Source of the DNA: Asterias amurensis
Lineage: Eukaryota; Echinodermata; Asteroidea; Forcipulatida; Asteriidae
Assembly: GCF_032118995.1 (NCBI RefSeq)
Contig: NC_092649.1
Coordinates: forward strand, 26,533,927 to 26,597,926
Direction of reading: 5' to 3'
DNA length: 64,000 nt
Shown: piece after piece, positions 10,640-23,368 of the stretch
How the letters are laid out: each line of letters opens with the position of its first letter
How positions within the stretch are numbered: the first letter of the stretch is position 1
Position numbers and translations under genes: made by a program
Notes under the pieces: generated by a model
Databases searched by the model: none
Seen by the model: only the letters and a program-made list of their open reading frames with translations
What the model was told of the DNA's origin: nothing

Positions 10640-12919
10640 CTATGGGCCAGACACACTTTCATACACTTCTTCATCGCCTTTGTTCTCTCCGTTGCCTCCA
10701 CTAAGATCCTCATAGGTCTGAGCGTAGGTCTGAGATGGTTGGAGACGCCCTGTAGCAGAACTGATCGCATATCTGCTTGTGGTCTTCTGTCCACTTGGAA
10801 CCTCATAGCCTTCGTCAAGGGCTTTGATCACACAACCTCCCTCCGAGTCATCGTTCTCACCTTTACTGAAGCCAACTTTCAGGTTGGAGGTTTTAGCTGC
10901 AGATGTGGAGTTGGCTTCTTGCTGTTTCTTGCGATACCGACGGAGGAATATGATACCAGCAAATACAGCAACCGTTATTATAATGGTGATAAACATTGTG
11001 GGGAGAACGGAAGAAGCCAGTGAGTGTGGCTGTGGGGCGTCTGATTTAGAGGTAGTCACTGTAAGGTTGACCTCGGCTCTCCCTTCACCCAAGATGTTGT
11101 GGGCAAGACATGTGTACCTCCCTTCGTCATGTTTCTCCACTGGTGTGATATGCAAAGTCTTTCCTTGCAGAATGGTGAATCTTCCTATGTCATTAGCTAG
11201 TATCTCTGTGTCGTTTGGTGAGAGCCATGTTACGGTCGGAGCAGGAATGCCAGTAGCTGTACATATGAGAGTCACAGATTTTCCAGCCAGGGTTGTCAGC
11301 TGCTTGTCCACCATCGCCATCGGTGCTTGACATAAGAAGTCATGACTGTCCAAGTCTGTTATCACTGACCCATAGTAATGATTCGGTCCTTCACATCGAG
11401 GCTCAACGTATGGTGGATTGTTACGCAGCCAGTCTCGCAGACCTGTGAGCCTACAGTCACACTGCAATGGGTTGCCTTCTAGCTCGAGTTGGGACAATGC
11501 TCTATTTCTCTCAGATAGCGAATCACCATGCACGACTTGGATCAAGTTATAACTCAGATCAAGTACTTGCAAGTAATCACAGAAGCCCAAGATAGTGTCT
11601 GCATCATGAATCAGATTGTGAGCCAGTGAGAGATCCTGTAGGTTTGTAAGATTAATAAGAGCACAGTCCTGCAGGTCGACCTGCTGAAGCTCATTTCGGG
11701 ATAAGTCCAATGTAAGAATGTCAGGCGCCAGTTGAAACATCTGTGAGTTGACGCTAGTGAGATGATTCCCTGCGAGGTACAGACGCTTCAACGACACCAG
11801 ACCCATGAAGTAATCAGGATGTAACATGGTGAGTCGGTTGTTGGTGATGGAGAGCTCAAATAAGTTAGACTGGTTGAAAAATACTCCTCCAAACAAAGAC
11901 GTCAGGTCGTTGTCGTCGAGATACAGTGACTGTAACATGGAGAGTTGACTCAGTGCAGTGGGTGAGATGAACAAGAGACGATTATTGGCTACATGCAGTT
12001 CAGTCAGATTGACAAATCCCGACAGGGTTGTCGAAGACAGGTTTGCCAGCAGGTTCGTATCGGCGTTTAGGAACTCGACATTCCGGGCCCAATGTGGTTG
12101 AATCAAAGAATCGAACGAGTTGTTGCTTAGATCCATTCTCTTTACCGTGTCTCCATACGAACGAACTTCGAATCTATTCCAGTTTCTTAATCCATTGCTG
12201 CCTATGTTAAATATACGTGGGATGTAGTGTGTGTGTACCCTCTGCTGGAGGCGGTTGTCATTAAGTGAGATTTCAGTCAAACTGTACCTGTTATGTAAAA
12301 CCAAACTTGAAATTTGATTGTGATCCAAAAATAAGCTAACGTTCTCGTTGCCCCTATCCCTAACACTACTAGATATGCTGCTTAGTTGGTTGAACTGGAT
12401 GCTTATAATATTAGACATATAGTTTAAGTTAAAATGATTTATCAAGTTAAAATCAGCAGAAAAACGCTCCATATCTCCGCATTGTGGAATTCTGGATACA
12501 CGTGTTATTAAGTTATAGTCTACTGAGAGTTCTTTAAGAGAGCTGAGCTGGCAGGTTGTAGGCAAATAAGAAATGACATTGTGCTTCAAAGACAGCTTCT
12601 GTAGTCTTCCCATCTCATTGGATCCCAGCAGTGACGTCACATTAGATACGTTATTGTAGTCAAGGTACAGTTCAGCCAGCCTGGAGAATGTGCCATTGAA
12701 ATCGTCTGGTGACAGCTCTGATATGTTGTTGTGGCTTAGATCCATGATGATGGCGTCTGGGTAGTTGACGGGGATGCAGTCAAGATTGAGTGAGGAGCAG
12801 TCAGCCTTTGCAGTGACGTAGTCGTAAACACACTGCGCATGACTGCAGGTTGATGACTGGGAGATGCCGATACAGACACCAAGACAACAAAGAAACAGTG
12901 TCCATTCAGTGGATCCCAT
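10640..12919 (-). CDS. LRR-Ig transmembrane receptor, copy 2
   Basis: Tandem paralogue of the receptor at 3272-5560: 759 residues, same order of signal peptide, LRR cap, about 18 LRRs, C-terminal cap, single Ig domain, membrane helix and tyrosine tail. By hand alignment the two proteins differ at roughly 62 positions plus three single-residue gaps, all in frame, so both copies look intact. About 23 substitutions and all three gaps fall in residues 161-277. Another ~14 fall in the Ig domain, including a changed stretch after the NDTEI motif. The tail keeps YEVP, YEDL and YESV (Tyr 705, 736, 753) with four changes in about 140 residues. The upstream acceptor and 5' donor are conserved. The pattern suggests a shared signalling end with diverging recognition surfaces; that is inference. 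Confidence 0.93.
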   Translation of the reverse strand: MGSTEWTLFLCCLGVCIGISQSSTCSHAQCVYDYVTAKADCSSLNLDCIPVNYPDAIIMDLSHNNISELSPDDFNGTFSRLAELYLDYNNVSNVTSLLGSNEMGRLQKLSLKHNVISYLPTTCQLSSLKELSVDYNLITRVSRIPQCGDMERFSADFNLINHFNLNYMSNIISIQFNQLSSISSSVRDRGNENVSLFLDHNQISSLVLHNRYSLTEISLNDNRLQQRVHTHYIPRIFNIGSNGLRNWNRFEVRSYGDTVKRMDLSNNSFDSLIQPHWARNVEFLNADTNLLANLSSTTLSGFVNLTELHVANNRLLFISPTALSQLSMLQSLYLDDNDLTSLFGGVFFNQSNLFELSITNNRLTMLHPDYFMGLVSLKRLYLAGNHLTSVNSQMFQLAPDILTLDLSRNELQQVDLQDCALINLTNLQDLSLAHNLIHDADTILGFCDYLQVLDLSYNLIQVVHGDSLSERNRALSQLELEGNPLQCDCRLTGLRDWLRNNPPYVEPRCEGPNHYYGSVITDLDSHDFLCQAPMAMVDKQLTTLAGKSVTLICTATGIPAPTVTWLSPNDTEILANDIGRFTILQGKTLHITPVEKHDEGRYTCLAHNILGEGRAEVNLTVTTSKSDAPQPHSLASSVLPTMFITIIITVAVFAGIIFLRRYRKKQQEANSTSAAKTSNLKVGFSKGENDDSEGGCVIKALDEGYEVPSGQKTTSRYAISSATGRLQPSQTYAQTYEDLSGGNGENKGDEEVYESVSGP

Positions 12920-12925
12920 TGTTTC

Positions 12926-13739
12926 CTAAAGAAATGTGACAGATCAACAAACATTCGCGTCAACCACCCGGAGTGTTTTCGTACACAAAACAACGGGAGT
13001 TAAAGATGCTATGTCAGATTTTTGGCCCCAAACATTAAAAAAATATCTTTTTTTTTGAGTGAATGGTATTTCAAAGAGTATCACCCGCTCTAACGCAAAA
13101 AGTTTAACTTTTACTTTAATGGTCATGAACCATGACAAAAATTTAAAACGTTTCTTATAAAACACATAAGAATTTGTCACGTAATATATTATCGGGATAC
13201 CGACAAAAACTAATTTTGAGCACTTTATTTCACTGCTACTAATAATTGGCGGACTTTTTCGAGCAATGGCTGAAAAGAAAGCTTGTAACGTTCTCAACCC
13301 CCATCAAAATATCTTTTGAATTTTAAATCAAAATGTTTGGGTCAAATCGGCCAAAAATCTGACATAGCATCTTTAAAGGGTCTGCATCAACTTTTGGTAA
13401 TGACTCTGAACTTATTGCAATAATGAACAAATTACAAAAAATTTGGGTAGTATATTGCATTTTGAGAAATATTTTACTTCGAAGTAATGTGGTTTTACAA
13501 AAATCTGTATTTTTATCCCCCAAAAATTGAATAATAGCGTAACGCTTCTCAGATTGTGTAAGTCATAATTATGAATTATATACTACGCTACACTGTGGCT
13601 TCTCCTCAACTTTTAGAACGTTATTAATATCTTTCTTTAGGGCTATTGTAACACATTTTGCACCCTCACATCAGTACATCCGGAACATAAATTCTCAATG
13701 AGTAAACTGAAATAAAAATGGTAATAATCTGTACATACC
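12926..13739 (-). other. Probable 5'UTR intron of LRR-Ig copy 2
   Basis: Counterpart of the intron upstream of copy 1. The acceptor AG lies at 12926-12927, just before the ATG, and the donor GTATGTACAG starts at 13738. The sequence matches copy 1 with small indels. Confidence 0.55.
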
Positions 13740-14505
13740 TATGGGGTTATCGTTGCAAACAAGACAGGAAAAACGAAGAAAAACGTTCCAGAGTCCAGGT
13801 TTATTTTTCACAAACTAACTTCCTTATGTGATCAAAGTACCACAAAGTGTTAAGAACTTTTGTGTTCCAATTCTAAGGAGCACCATAGATGCCATGAGAA
13901 AAATTGCCTTCCCGATCGACTTCTCGTAACCATCGAGGTCAAATAAGATATATCTGATGTTATAGACGTTCTGTTGGTCGCAGTCACGTGTTGGGATTTA
14001 TTTATGAATAATGGAATACAACGAATTAAATTGTACACCCCTGTGGACCTTTCCCCCAACTTATCCATTTATATTTTAGCATTTTTAGGCCCCCATACTT
14101 CCTGCCCCACCTCCCTGGGTTTTCCTATACTCGGTGCTTTGATATTCAAATACTATGAACGTGGTCTCCGTTTATGGTAAGGCGAGTCAACATCAATATC
14201 ACCATTTTAATATGAATGTGGTGAATTTCAACAGCCAACAGCAGCAAGGGTACAATGACGCAGTGTTTATCATTATTACTGTTTTGTGTTCAAATAAAAT
14301 GCTCGCGATATAGAAATAGGACTATAGTGACATTGGTATCAGTTTTGATCCTGCCATTCTACCTCCATCCTTCCAATGAAACTTGAGTTTACGGTCTCTA
14401 CTGTAGAATGTATCAAAGAGTCACGATATTTAAGAACTAAGAACTCGAAAATTATCTAAGTCTCAGTGTTTTCAGTGACGTAAACCAATCTGTGGGGGGG
14501 GGGTA
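13740..14505. other. Upstream region of LRR-Ig copy 2
   Basis: Counterpart of 6372-7180, with small deletions near 14,060-14,200. Nothing coding seen. Confidence 0.4.
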
Positions 14506-15841
14506 GAGGGGGAGGGGAGGGGGTGATATCGACAGCGGGTTGTGGTGACGCAGTCGTTGAACCAGAGATGCAGATTGTGCTTTTGGGGACAAAAAAAGTG
14601 AGAAGACTGGTCTTTGACAATTACCAAGGTTGTCCAGTGCCTTTAAATAGTCACTAAGAACTTTAAGGGCAGCCATCTTGTATTATTGCCTGTCAGCCAT
14701 CTTGTATTGTTACTATTCAGCCCATGATATTCAAATTGAGGCCAAGAGGACAATTAATAGTATAAGGGAAATTATAATAAAAATTGCCATATTTTCATAT
14801 CTTTTATTTGGGTGCGGGGGGGGGGGGGGGAATTATATATTAACATAAAACAAAATACAAAATATTTGATACACAAGTTGCACAATTCAGCATTTATTAG
14901 TTGCTTAAACATAAACATTTAATCAAGGTACATACACATTGTACCATAGTTCATTTGGGCCTTGGGGCATTACTGGAACCATTTCAAATCTGTCCAAGTA
15001 TATGGAGCACCAAATGGGTGCCTTCTTGCATACTAGCAGTACCAAGGGCCTATTTACTCCTAGGTGTGGAAAAGAAATTGACCTATAAAAAGTATATCGT
15101 CTTGTTTGTGCAAGAACACTTTAAATGTTGTTAACAGAAAATAGAAAAAACCCAAAACTTAGCTAGCACCACCAACATATTGTTTATCATGTCTCATGCA
15201 TCATTGACTGGCCAGTATACTACTTAGTTTTGCTAAGTACAGTTTTACTGTTAAGCAACATTTTCTGGTCAAGTAGCACCATGCTATCAGGTCTTGAATT
15301 ACAAGCCACACACATACATCAGAGAACTCAATTTTATTTATAATTAGACCACTTGGCCAAACTTGGTTATGTATACACTGCACAGCAAACATTTTCCCAT
15401 CTAATGCTACACAAAGACCAGTTGCGACTCAAATAATATAACCATTCTGTTAACTTTGTTTTTGTATAGGTTCAGAAGTGTGCACAATTAATGTTTAAAA
15501 AATGAATACCTAACGCAAGTTTAACCAGAGTTGCATTCTACAAGTTTAAAGAAGTTAAAAATGTATACAGTACAAGTTTTATTGTTATCATCAATCTAAA
15601 GCTGGAAATCAAAATCCTAATGGAGTGGCCATCAACCATTTATAGGCAATAATCACCTGCTTACTGAGCTGAGACCAGGGCCCAATTGCATAAAGCTGCT
15701 TAAAGGCACACAAACTAGCTAAGCACAACATAGCTGTGCTTGCTAGAAAAAAGGTACCATCTAAAATACCATTTCACGTTTAGCATCTATGGTCAATATC
15801 CTGCTTTTTTAATTGTTTGCTTAGCGTAAATTTTATAGGTA
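14506..15841. repeat. Tandem unit A, copy 3 (3' flank only)
   Basis: Matches the first ~1.65 kb of unit A (less the SINE insert), then breaks off within the sequence taggta and joins unit B at about 15,842. The same junction is present in R2 near 52,380. No receptor gene remains in this copy. Confidence 0.9.
14893..14898 (-). terminator. Candidate poly(A) signal, A copy 3
   Basis: Minus-strand AATAAA in the third copy of the flank. Here it lies downstream of the L copy of the B gene rather than a receptor. Confidence 0.35.
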
Positions 15842-16269
15842 TTTGTTTCTACCTGAGCGGCTCTTTGAGAAAAAAAAAGTCTGGTGCTTTTTCATATAAT
15901 GAGAAACAACATCAGCAATTGCACATGTGCACATGAGGCACATGACCACACTATGCTTAACTGGTCTACCAAAGACAAAATTTGACTACAATTTAAAATT
16001 AGGTTTGTTTATTATGATCTGCTTGTGGCTAACAAGTACATCTGTAGCCATCAGTGGTGTATTAAACAGGCGGGTGGGAGGGTTAGAGGCGGGGGATGCA
16101 AAACCCTCCCATTCATCAAAACACTTGCCCACCCTCCAACCCATCACATGCCAGCCACAATGATAATGACAAAAACAGTCATAAAATGTATGTTTTGATA
16201 CATTAAACAGCCTGTAAATTTTGTCTTTTATCCTGGTAGTCCCCCCCCCCCCCCATCGTCCAGCTTGTT
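15842..16269. other. L junction and 3' end of B unit
   Basis: No gene. Begins at the A3/B junction. It contains an intact TTAA (15,957-15,960) at the site where R1 carries a MITE, and a C-run of 15 near 16,241. Confidence 0.6.
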
Positions 16270-18250
16270 TCAATTCAGATCTGGCTTGACTTGGCAGTTA
16301 TTTACAGTAACAAATGAAACATTGGCATCACTACTTGTACAGTTGAACTTGTAGGGGGAAGACAACAGACATCTAACTAGACTTGGCGTATTCTAGAGTC
16401 AAAAAAGTGTACCCCAACATCCAAATGTCACTTGAACCTTAAGGTATTGGAGTCATCTGGCTAGATATATTGACATGATCATTGAGTTGGTGGCACACAG
16501 TTCTAAAAGTAGTGCTTGCCTCAAAATCTTGACTGGTTACTTTGTAGCCGAGTCATCTGGCTAGATAATTGACACAGTCCTTGGTGGTACAGTCCAAAAA
16601 GTGTTGGTTGCCTCGACATCTTGACTAGTAGCAGAGTCATCTGGCTAGGCTTGACAATCTTTCACTAAAGGTGGTGCGCAGTCAAAGAATCGTTGATTGG
16701 GCTCAAGATTGGATGTGTTATCAAGGTTATCATCTGTCTTCCTGCGATAGAAAATAAACAATTTGCGAAGATTATTTTTTGATAAACTATGTCAATACTT
16801 GTATCAGTCTAGTTGTTCTGAGAAATAGCCACATCTGGATGACATTATGAGCAAGAAAATTCTCCTCGATCTCCTGTCAGTTCTTTAACGCATTGGCAAC
16901 ATCGACCCATTCCAGGTTTTTGCGGGGGTTTATTTCAGTCTTTTTTCGGCAAACTTGACCTACTTTAACTTTAAGTTAAGATAAAAATTGTTATTGCTGT
17001 CCCATCCAATGATGCGGTTGACTTGTTGCAATTTGAGAAATGTATTGTATTAATATGACTCCAAATATGGTAACTATTGTTGTATTTCCACTGTTGTTAT
17101 TAGCTTCTCTCCACCCAGGGGTAAAATTAGGGCAGAGATGGTTTATTTGAATGATTAGCTTGGAGCGTGGTAACTCACAGCACCGGCTGTATACTCCCCT
17201 GGGAGCTGAGATCGTTTAAGGAATGACATTATGGCATGGGGTAATAATATCTGAAGCGCTTTGAAATGCCCTTCGGACTGTGATAAAACGCTATATAAAA
17301 ATCTGTTATTAAATATTCTTTCAAACCAATGACTTGAAGGCTTCAATGGTGGAAGTTAAGAAAAGTGTTCTCCTTTGCCAATTTTTGATGGACAAACTCT
17401 ACTTGTAGACTTACCCATAGCCACAGCAGCAAGTTTGGACCAGAAATAACTCCCCGGGCCTTGAGTAAGTGGCATCCTTCTTGAGCTGGGGGCTTGACAC
17501 AGTCCAAGAAGCATTACCAGCAGTTAGTCACAGCATCCTTATCACTTGAACTTGTAGAGTTTTCTGGCTAGAATTGACACGTCTCATTTTCAGATGGTGG
17601 CACACAGTCCAAAAAGCATCAGTTAGCCTCAAGACTGTACACGTATGACATCTCCAAGGTCATCGTCTCAATCTGTGAATGAAAGTATAAAAAAATTCAA
17701 GTTATTTTTGTATGCAACTCTTTTGATGCCAGTTTCAGTTGTTCTAAGAAAAACTCTCCTCCAGCTTCAGCGAGTTCTTCAACTTATTGACCATGCTTAC
17801 TGATAAACACAAAGTTCAAGGTTTTGTTTTTCTTTGCTAGATTTAACAAATCTTTTTCTGAAAATATTCACCATTATTTTAATGAGTATTTTCACTGACT
17901 GGTTGTATGGAGTTTATTGCAAACAAAAAGATGAAAATAATGTTTTCTTTCAAATCAACAAATTAAAACCATCACAGGTGCTAGTTGATCATTATCTCCT
18001 TTGCCAAATGTTGTGGGGTGAACCTTCAAAGAAAAGTTTTAAAGCGAATTTGTTCAAACTTACCCATAGCTGCAGCCTAATATTTGAACATGGCCTCTTA
18101 GGATGGTCCTCTCACAAGATGTCTTCATAGGCCTACAGAAGGTGTAAGGGTGGATGATTTGTTGAACACCTGATGAATCACAGTGGCACACAGTCCAATC
18201 TTCACCTCAAGATTGGATGTAAATCATCTCCAAGGTCATCGTCTTAATCT
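16270..18250 (-). repeat. Repeated-exon cluster, B gene L
   Basis: Reverse-strand copy of the cluster described for R1. Each unit starts near an acceptor followed by GACGATGACC, ends at a GTAAGT donor, and has the word TTGGACTGTGTGCCACC downstream of its start. The terminal part also repeats TCTAGCCAGATGACTC about every 90-95 bp. A minus-strand AATAAA at 16,008-16,013 follows. Confidence 0.55.
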
Positions 18251-18599
18251 GCAATTGGAAAGAAGCAACAATTATTTTCCGATACTATTTTTAGACAAAT
18301 TCTTTTAACACCAGTAAAGGGGGGGGGGTCCATAGTTCTGATGAGTAGTCACGTCTGGTTGCTGGTGTGCAAGCAAGTTCTCCTCCAGCTTCATCAGTTC
18401 TTCAACTCATTGAACATGCACAAACAGTTTAAAGCTTTGTTTTTTTAAGTGTTTTTTTTTACTTTTACAATCTTTACCTTATTAATAATGAATTTTTCAA
18501 AGGTTGTTTGTATGGTATGTTTATTGCAAACTTAAGAATGGGAATGAATTTATTTAGATGAAAATTTCCTCCAGGATAAAGAATATTAACTTAACTCCG

Positions 18600-19016
18600 A
18601 GCACTGTATACTCAGTACTTTGCGAGCTGTGTGAACATAACCCACAGGCATAATACGACTCGGGTGGGATTCGAACCCACAACCTTTGCAATTCTAGAGC
18701 AGTGTCTTACCAACTTACCACCCCTAAACACCACATGTGTGTTAGCATAGCACTGTATACTCGGTACTTTCCCAAGCTCTGTGAACAAAATCAAAGGCAT
18801 ATTACTCGGGTGGGATTTGAACCCATGACCTTTGCAATTCTAGAGCAGTGTCTTACCAACTTACCCTTATGTATCTATGTGTGTTAGCATAGCACTGTAT
18901 ACTCTGTACAGTCCCAAGCTCTGTGAACAAAATCACAGGCATATCACTCGGGTGGGATTCGAGCCCTCGACCTTTGCAATTTTAGTGTCTTACCAACTAG
19001 ACCACCAAGATAAAGT
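18600..19016 (-). mobile_element. tRNA-derived SINE trimer
   Basis: Three tandem ~145-bp units on the minus strand. Each has an A-box-like GTAAGTTGGTAAGAC or a variant, CTAGAATTGCAAAGG or a variant, and a B box GGTTCGAATCCCACC or a variant, ending in a spacer with AGTACTGAGTATACAGTGC-like sequence. R1 and R2 have only one unit at the same place. Confidence 0.7.
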
Positions 19017-19159
19017 CTGTAGCTAGCTGGAGGTAAGTTGAATCCTATATTAGCAGTGGGTACCGCAATGAACAATGAAATCAACAACTATAAACCTTTA
19101 CAGGTGCTAAATTGTCATTTTCTCCCTTGCCAAATTTCGCCAGATGAACCTTCTCTTTC

Positions 19160-19243
19160 AAGGAACATTACAGAATTGGTTAGAAACAAAAATGCCAGCA
19201 ACTGTTTTTTATTAGCTAAACCAATTCTGTAATGTTTCTTTAA
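19160..19243. mobile_element. ~90-bp TTAA-type MITE, L
   Basis: Inverted ends AGGAACATTACAGAATTGG. Present at the same site in all three B units, so older than the duplications. Confidence 0.65.
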
Positions 19244-19268
19244 AGGAAAGTTTTGTGTTTAAACTTAC

Positions 19269-19365
19269 CTGGCAGACTGTTTCTGGTTCTTTGCACTTGG
19301 ATCCTCCAATGATGCTCATCCAAACAGGTTCAGTTGTAGTCATCACTCCACAAGAAACTGCTGAA
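19269..19365 (-). other. 97-bp exon, B gene L
   Basis: Acceptor gattgtccctcag and consensus donor CAG/GTAAGTTT frame a 97-bp segment open in one phase (SAVSCGVMTTTEPVW, ending KEPETVCQ). It is conserved in all three copies and is the best-formed internal exon of the unit. No family recognised. Confidence 0.5.
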
Positions 19366-22300
19366 CTGAGGGACAATCAAGCAGGCACAGACAAATTTAT
19401 CTCTCATAAACATATCTTTGTTATGAATTGCAAGAATACCCAACTTCTAGTGTATCAGAGAGGATTTCAATTTGTTCAAGCAAGTCGTAACTACTTCTTA
19501 AGTTAATCTTGGTGGTAGACTGGTCGATCATGCTTGAGCTGTTGTAGAATTGCAAATGATTAGATGGCTGGTTCCAACTATCTTTACTACTCAAGATTTA
19601 TTTGAGATATTCATGAATGTTTTGTTCTACCTTCCAAAGTTATCAACAAACTGATGATAAGGTTTGTATAAAAAAGTTAAACATTTCATATTGAGTTGTT
19701 GCCCATTTAGTATGTAGTTTCTTCATTCTTAACAAACTTCTATCTTCATGCAGGCTTGAATATTCATTTCTGATTGGTCGATCCATAGCAACAAGGAGAG
19801 TGATATCCGTGTTGGCACGCCCCTTATCACATCCTGCATCTTGTATATTCTAACTCTGCGTATTGGGCTTTATAAGCTAAACGCAAAAGTTGAAGTTGAG
19901 AATGATGATTATTTAATTTAAAAAAAACACAATTTAGTCCTTGGTGTCCTGTCTTGTTCATGAAATACAGAAAAATATAGCGCAATTGCATCCCATACCC
20001 GACTCAGCCTTCAGCCTGGTTGGATATGGAATGCAGAAGCGCTATATTTTGTAGTATACCACTTGCTCTTGTGTGATCTTATAATATAAACAGATACATC
20101 ACCAAACCTGCATGTGCATGACCCCAGTCCCTGCTTGTTTAGGCATCACCTCAGCGAATAGAAAAGAAGATTTCACCACACATGATCAGCTTTCTGGAAG
20201 AAAATGTTTCTATAAAGGTTAGCATTTTGGCGTACCTCATCAAGTTCACTTGATATGACCCCTATACTTTACCAAAGCAAAGTCAGCCACAGTGTCCCAT
20301 GTGCACAAATAGTATGCCACAACATCCACTCTTGGCAGCATGTTATTTTTACATGCTGCCGAGTAAAAGTTGGACATGATTTAGAATGATTTTTTAAATT
20401 AACTTTCCAAGTAGTCTGTTGTTGACTTTTGCAAACTCCATTAACAATAATTTGCGAGAAGAGCCCTCCTCAATTGTTTTAGTAAGGATTCCAAATTCAT
20501 AAAAAAAATGATGCTTAGATTTGTATACAATCCTTAACATTTCTGGTTTGAGTTCTTGTCTCATTTATGTTGGTAGTTTCTTCGTCAGTAACTTGTAATT
20601 TAACAACCCCAATACATTACCAAATCTTTTGCATGGCCCAAGTTCCAGCTGGTCACATCAGCAAATAGAAAAGAAGATTGATTTCAGCACACAAACCACT
20701 TCATCACAAGATCTGGAGAAAAACAAATTCTATAAAGGTTAGCATTTTGGGGCACCTCATCATTAAGCCAAGGTCAGGTTCACTATTACCTGATACTTTA
20801 CCTGATACACTAATACTTTACCAAACAGCTGTCATCTGTGCACAATTAGCTAGCCACAGCATCCACTTCAGCAAGAACTGGTTACAGACTGGGAAACAAA
20901 ACAAAAAGAGTGTAGCCTGAGAAGGCCAGTTAGGCTGCGGGAAAAAAGTGTTAAACGCTGTGAAGAGAAAAGTTAGTCGCTGTTGAGAAAAGGGGTTATT
21001 GTTATTTCATACTCACCCAGACACTCCGTCTTTATACTTGACCTGTTATACTTGACCTTTGCTGCAAAAAGCTGACTAGACTTGCTTCCAGTCACTCATC
21101 AGGGACATCAAAGGGAGAGTCTTCATCATCTACTTGAGCTCAGGGTTTACTGGTGATGCGGCGTAGTTCTTAGTCTTGGTTCAAGACATCTTAACCTCTT
21201 TTAAGGACTTGTTTTTTCTGTCCTTGGCATCTTTGAAACAAGACTAAGTACTACACCAGTCACACCTTATACTTAACCTGTTGCCATTAAACCTGTTGAA
21301 AAATAGATAGTTAGTCTTATTTCTAGGCCAACACTAATACTCTAGGCCTTTACTATCTCACCATTCATACCAACCTTTATGTACTTCTGGCATCTCTCCC
21401 CCATGGATGATCTGCTCTTTTTCTCCTCCTTTTCTTCTTTCCATCTTCTTCGGCTTCTCTTTTTTTTTCTTCTTCTTTTCGCAGCGCGTACAAATAGTTT
21501 GCTTAAGTATTTAAGTAGGCTATTGTATGAACGATTTTTAAGTTTGGGAGCATTAAGAGTCAAGTGTTTTCTAAAAGGTTTACCTCTATTCTTTTACAAG
21601 AAATAATATCTAAAATTAGCAAGGGTTTCAGCTATTTTTGTTGTTGTTATTGTTTTAATCTTTCAATGTTATTTATGTTCAGTTGGAAATGTGTACATTC
21701 AGAATTGATGTAATGCTGATAATTATAAGGAATACGTAAATATCAATTTAGCTTAATATCTAAATAATATATTTAAAATATTCCAAAATCAAACATTAGT
21801 CATCAATTGACTGGTGATTGGACTATAATGCACTTATAGCTGGTTTTGTGCTACATAGTGTTTTTGAAAATTAATGAAAATTATTCTGAACGTTTTAAAG
21901 AAGAATTTTGTTGTATTTATCATTTATAAACAATTATGCTATTTAAAATCTTAAATCATGACAATTGTTCATTAACCATGACAACTGACGACTTGAAGTA
22001 TCATCTCCAACAGAAATTTCCAGTAAGACTAGTCTCCTAATTAAAAAGCATCATTGGCTTCGACCAATATGCATATCAAGAAATGCCGAGAAACTCTGAA
22101 GTCACCTCAAAAGCTGCACAAGCAAGGACAACATCAACAAGATTGCCGAATATCATTAGGGGAGGGGTGGTACGAGGGGTTGGACTCTGCAAGAGAACGG
22201 GTTAGATCTTCTCTTACTCTTTGCAGTCTTCATCTTGTCTTGGTCTTGATCTTGATTTAGGTCAACTAGCATTATCCGACCTCCACTATTGTGTTCTATC

Positions 22301-22635
22301 ACTATAATAATTTTTATATTTTTTTAGGAAAGTTCACTTACTTACTTTAACAACCTTTCTTCTTAGAAATAATCACAGTTCAAAAGAGAAAATTTTATGT
22401 TCATTCAGTTCAAATGATCTAATCATCTTGTGAAATTCCATTGTATGTTTTTCTTGTACAGCAGTAAAATGTACATCAATGTCTCAGGAAATCTACTAGA
22501 TTGTTTTTTGTTTTTTTTCAGTTGCACAAGAGATTTTATAAAAATAAAATAAATAATAAAAAATTGCATTAAGTCCAAGCAAAGAGGTGAAGTGTACTAA
22601 AAAGTGGAAGTCGGATGTGGCCAAGTTGTTTTTAC

Positions 22636-22812
22636 CTTGGTCCTTTGGCGAACTCCCATGTACGTCCACATACCACACCTCCATAGATAACTGCCCCGCC
22701 ATAGCTCTTGAAGCTTCATTGGACTGGAGCTCACCTCACTGCTGGGCTAGCTCAAAATGTTCACCATTTTGGCCCACCGCAAACAACTGCCTCAGTTGTT
22801 CACTGTCTCTGA
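22636..22812 (-). pseudogene. 177-bp exon-like segment, B gene L
   Basis: Bounded by an acceptor (ttgttttctccag) and a donor (CAAG then GTAAAA). One frame is open end to end apart from a single TGA two-fifths of the way in. That frame reads RDSEQLRQLLAVGQNGEHF before the stop and resumes to MDVWYVDVHWSSPKDQG in R1 and R2. The same TGA is in all three copies. Either an old coding exon that has decayed or part of a non-coding transcript. Confidence 0.4.
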
Positions 22813-23368
22813 CTGGAGAAAACAACAAATAAACCAAATATATAAGTTCAAGTGACAAAATAATTGTCAATAAAAATAAAAAAGTAAAATAAAAATCCTA
22901 ACCACTGGACCATCGAAGGTTTCAAGTAATATTTTTACTTCTCTAATTCTCTGGTGCTTTTGTATTGAGCAATTTACATGGGAGCCTTATAATTTCTAGA
23001 AGTATTCTCTGTGTTTCTTCTATGAATTGTAAAAAAATAAAATAATAATAATAATCATAGATTTAGGATATTTAATTTAGTTTTGCTCCGTTTACAAGGT
23101 CTACCCCGACAGCCAGCCTGCTGGAGCGGTTATACAGGACGGCATGGTTGCAGTGCCCCTTTGCGACGGATGGGTCCACCCCGGGCGTAGGGCATGAAAA
23201 GCACAACGAGAACTACACCACAAGGTTGGCCTTACATATCTCCACAAAAAGTTTTCCAAACTATGCTTAATTACATAATTTACAAGTGGGACATGTTACT
23301 AAGTTTAAGAAATATGAGATGTTCCTCTTAGCATGCTATGTGAATGGAAATGTATGAGAATCCCTTAC

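Larger units (their letters stand above)
7181..14505. repeat. Tandem unit A, copy 2
   Basis: Second copy of the unit, collinear with copy 1 along its length. The edge is placed at the variable G-run near 7171-7200 that recurs near 14,495-14,520. It contains LRR-Ig copy 2, a seven-unit minisatellite and a full-length MITE with an internal duplication. Confidence 0.9.

Noticed and set aside
18655-19012. Three tandem tRNA genes
   Set aside because: A and B boxes are present, but the cloverleaf is not maintained and the units are SINE repeats.
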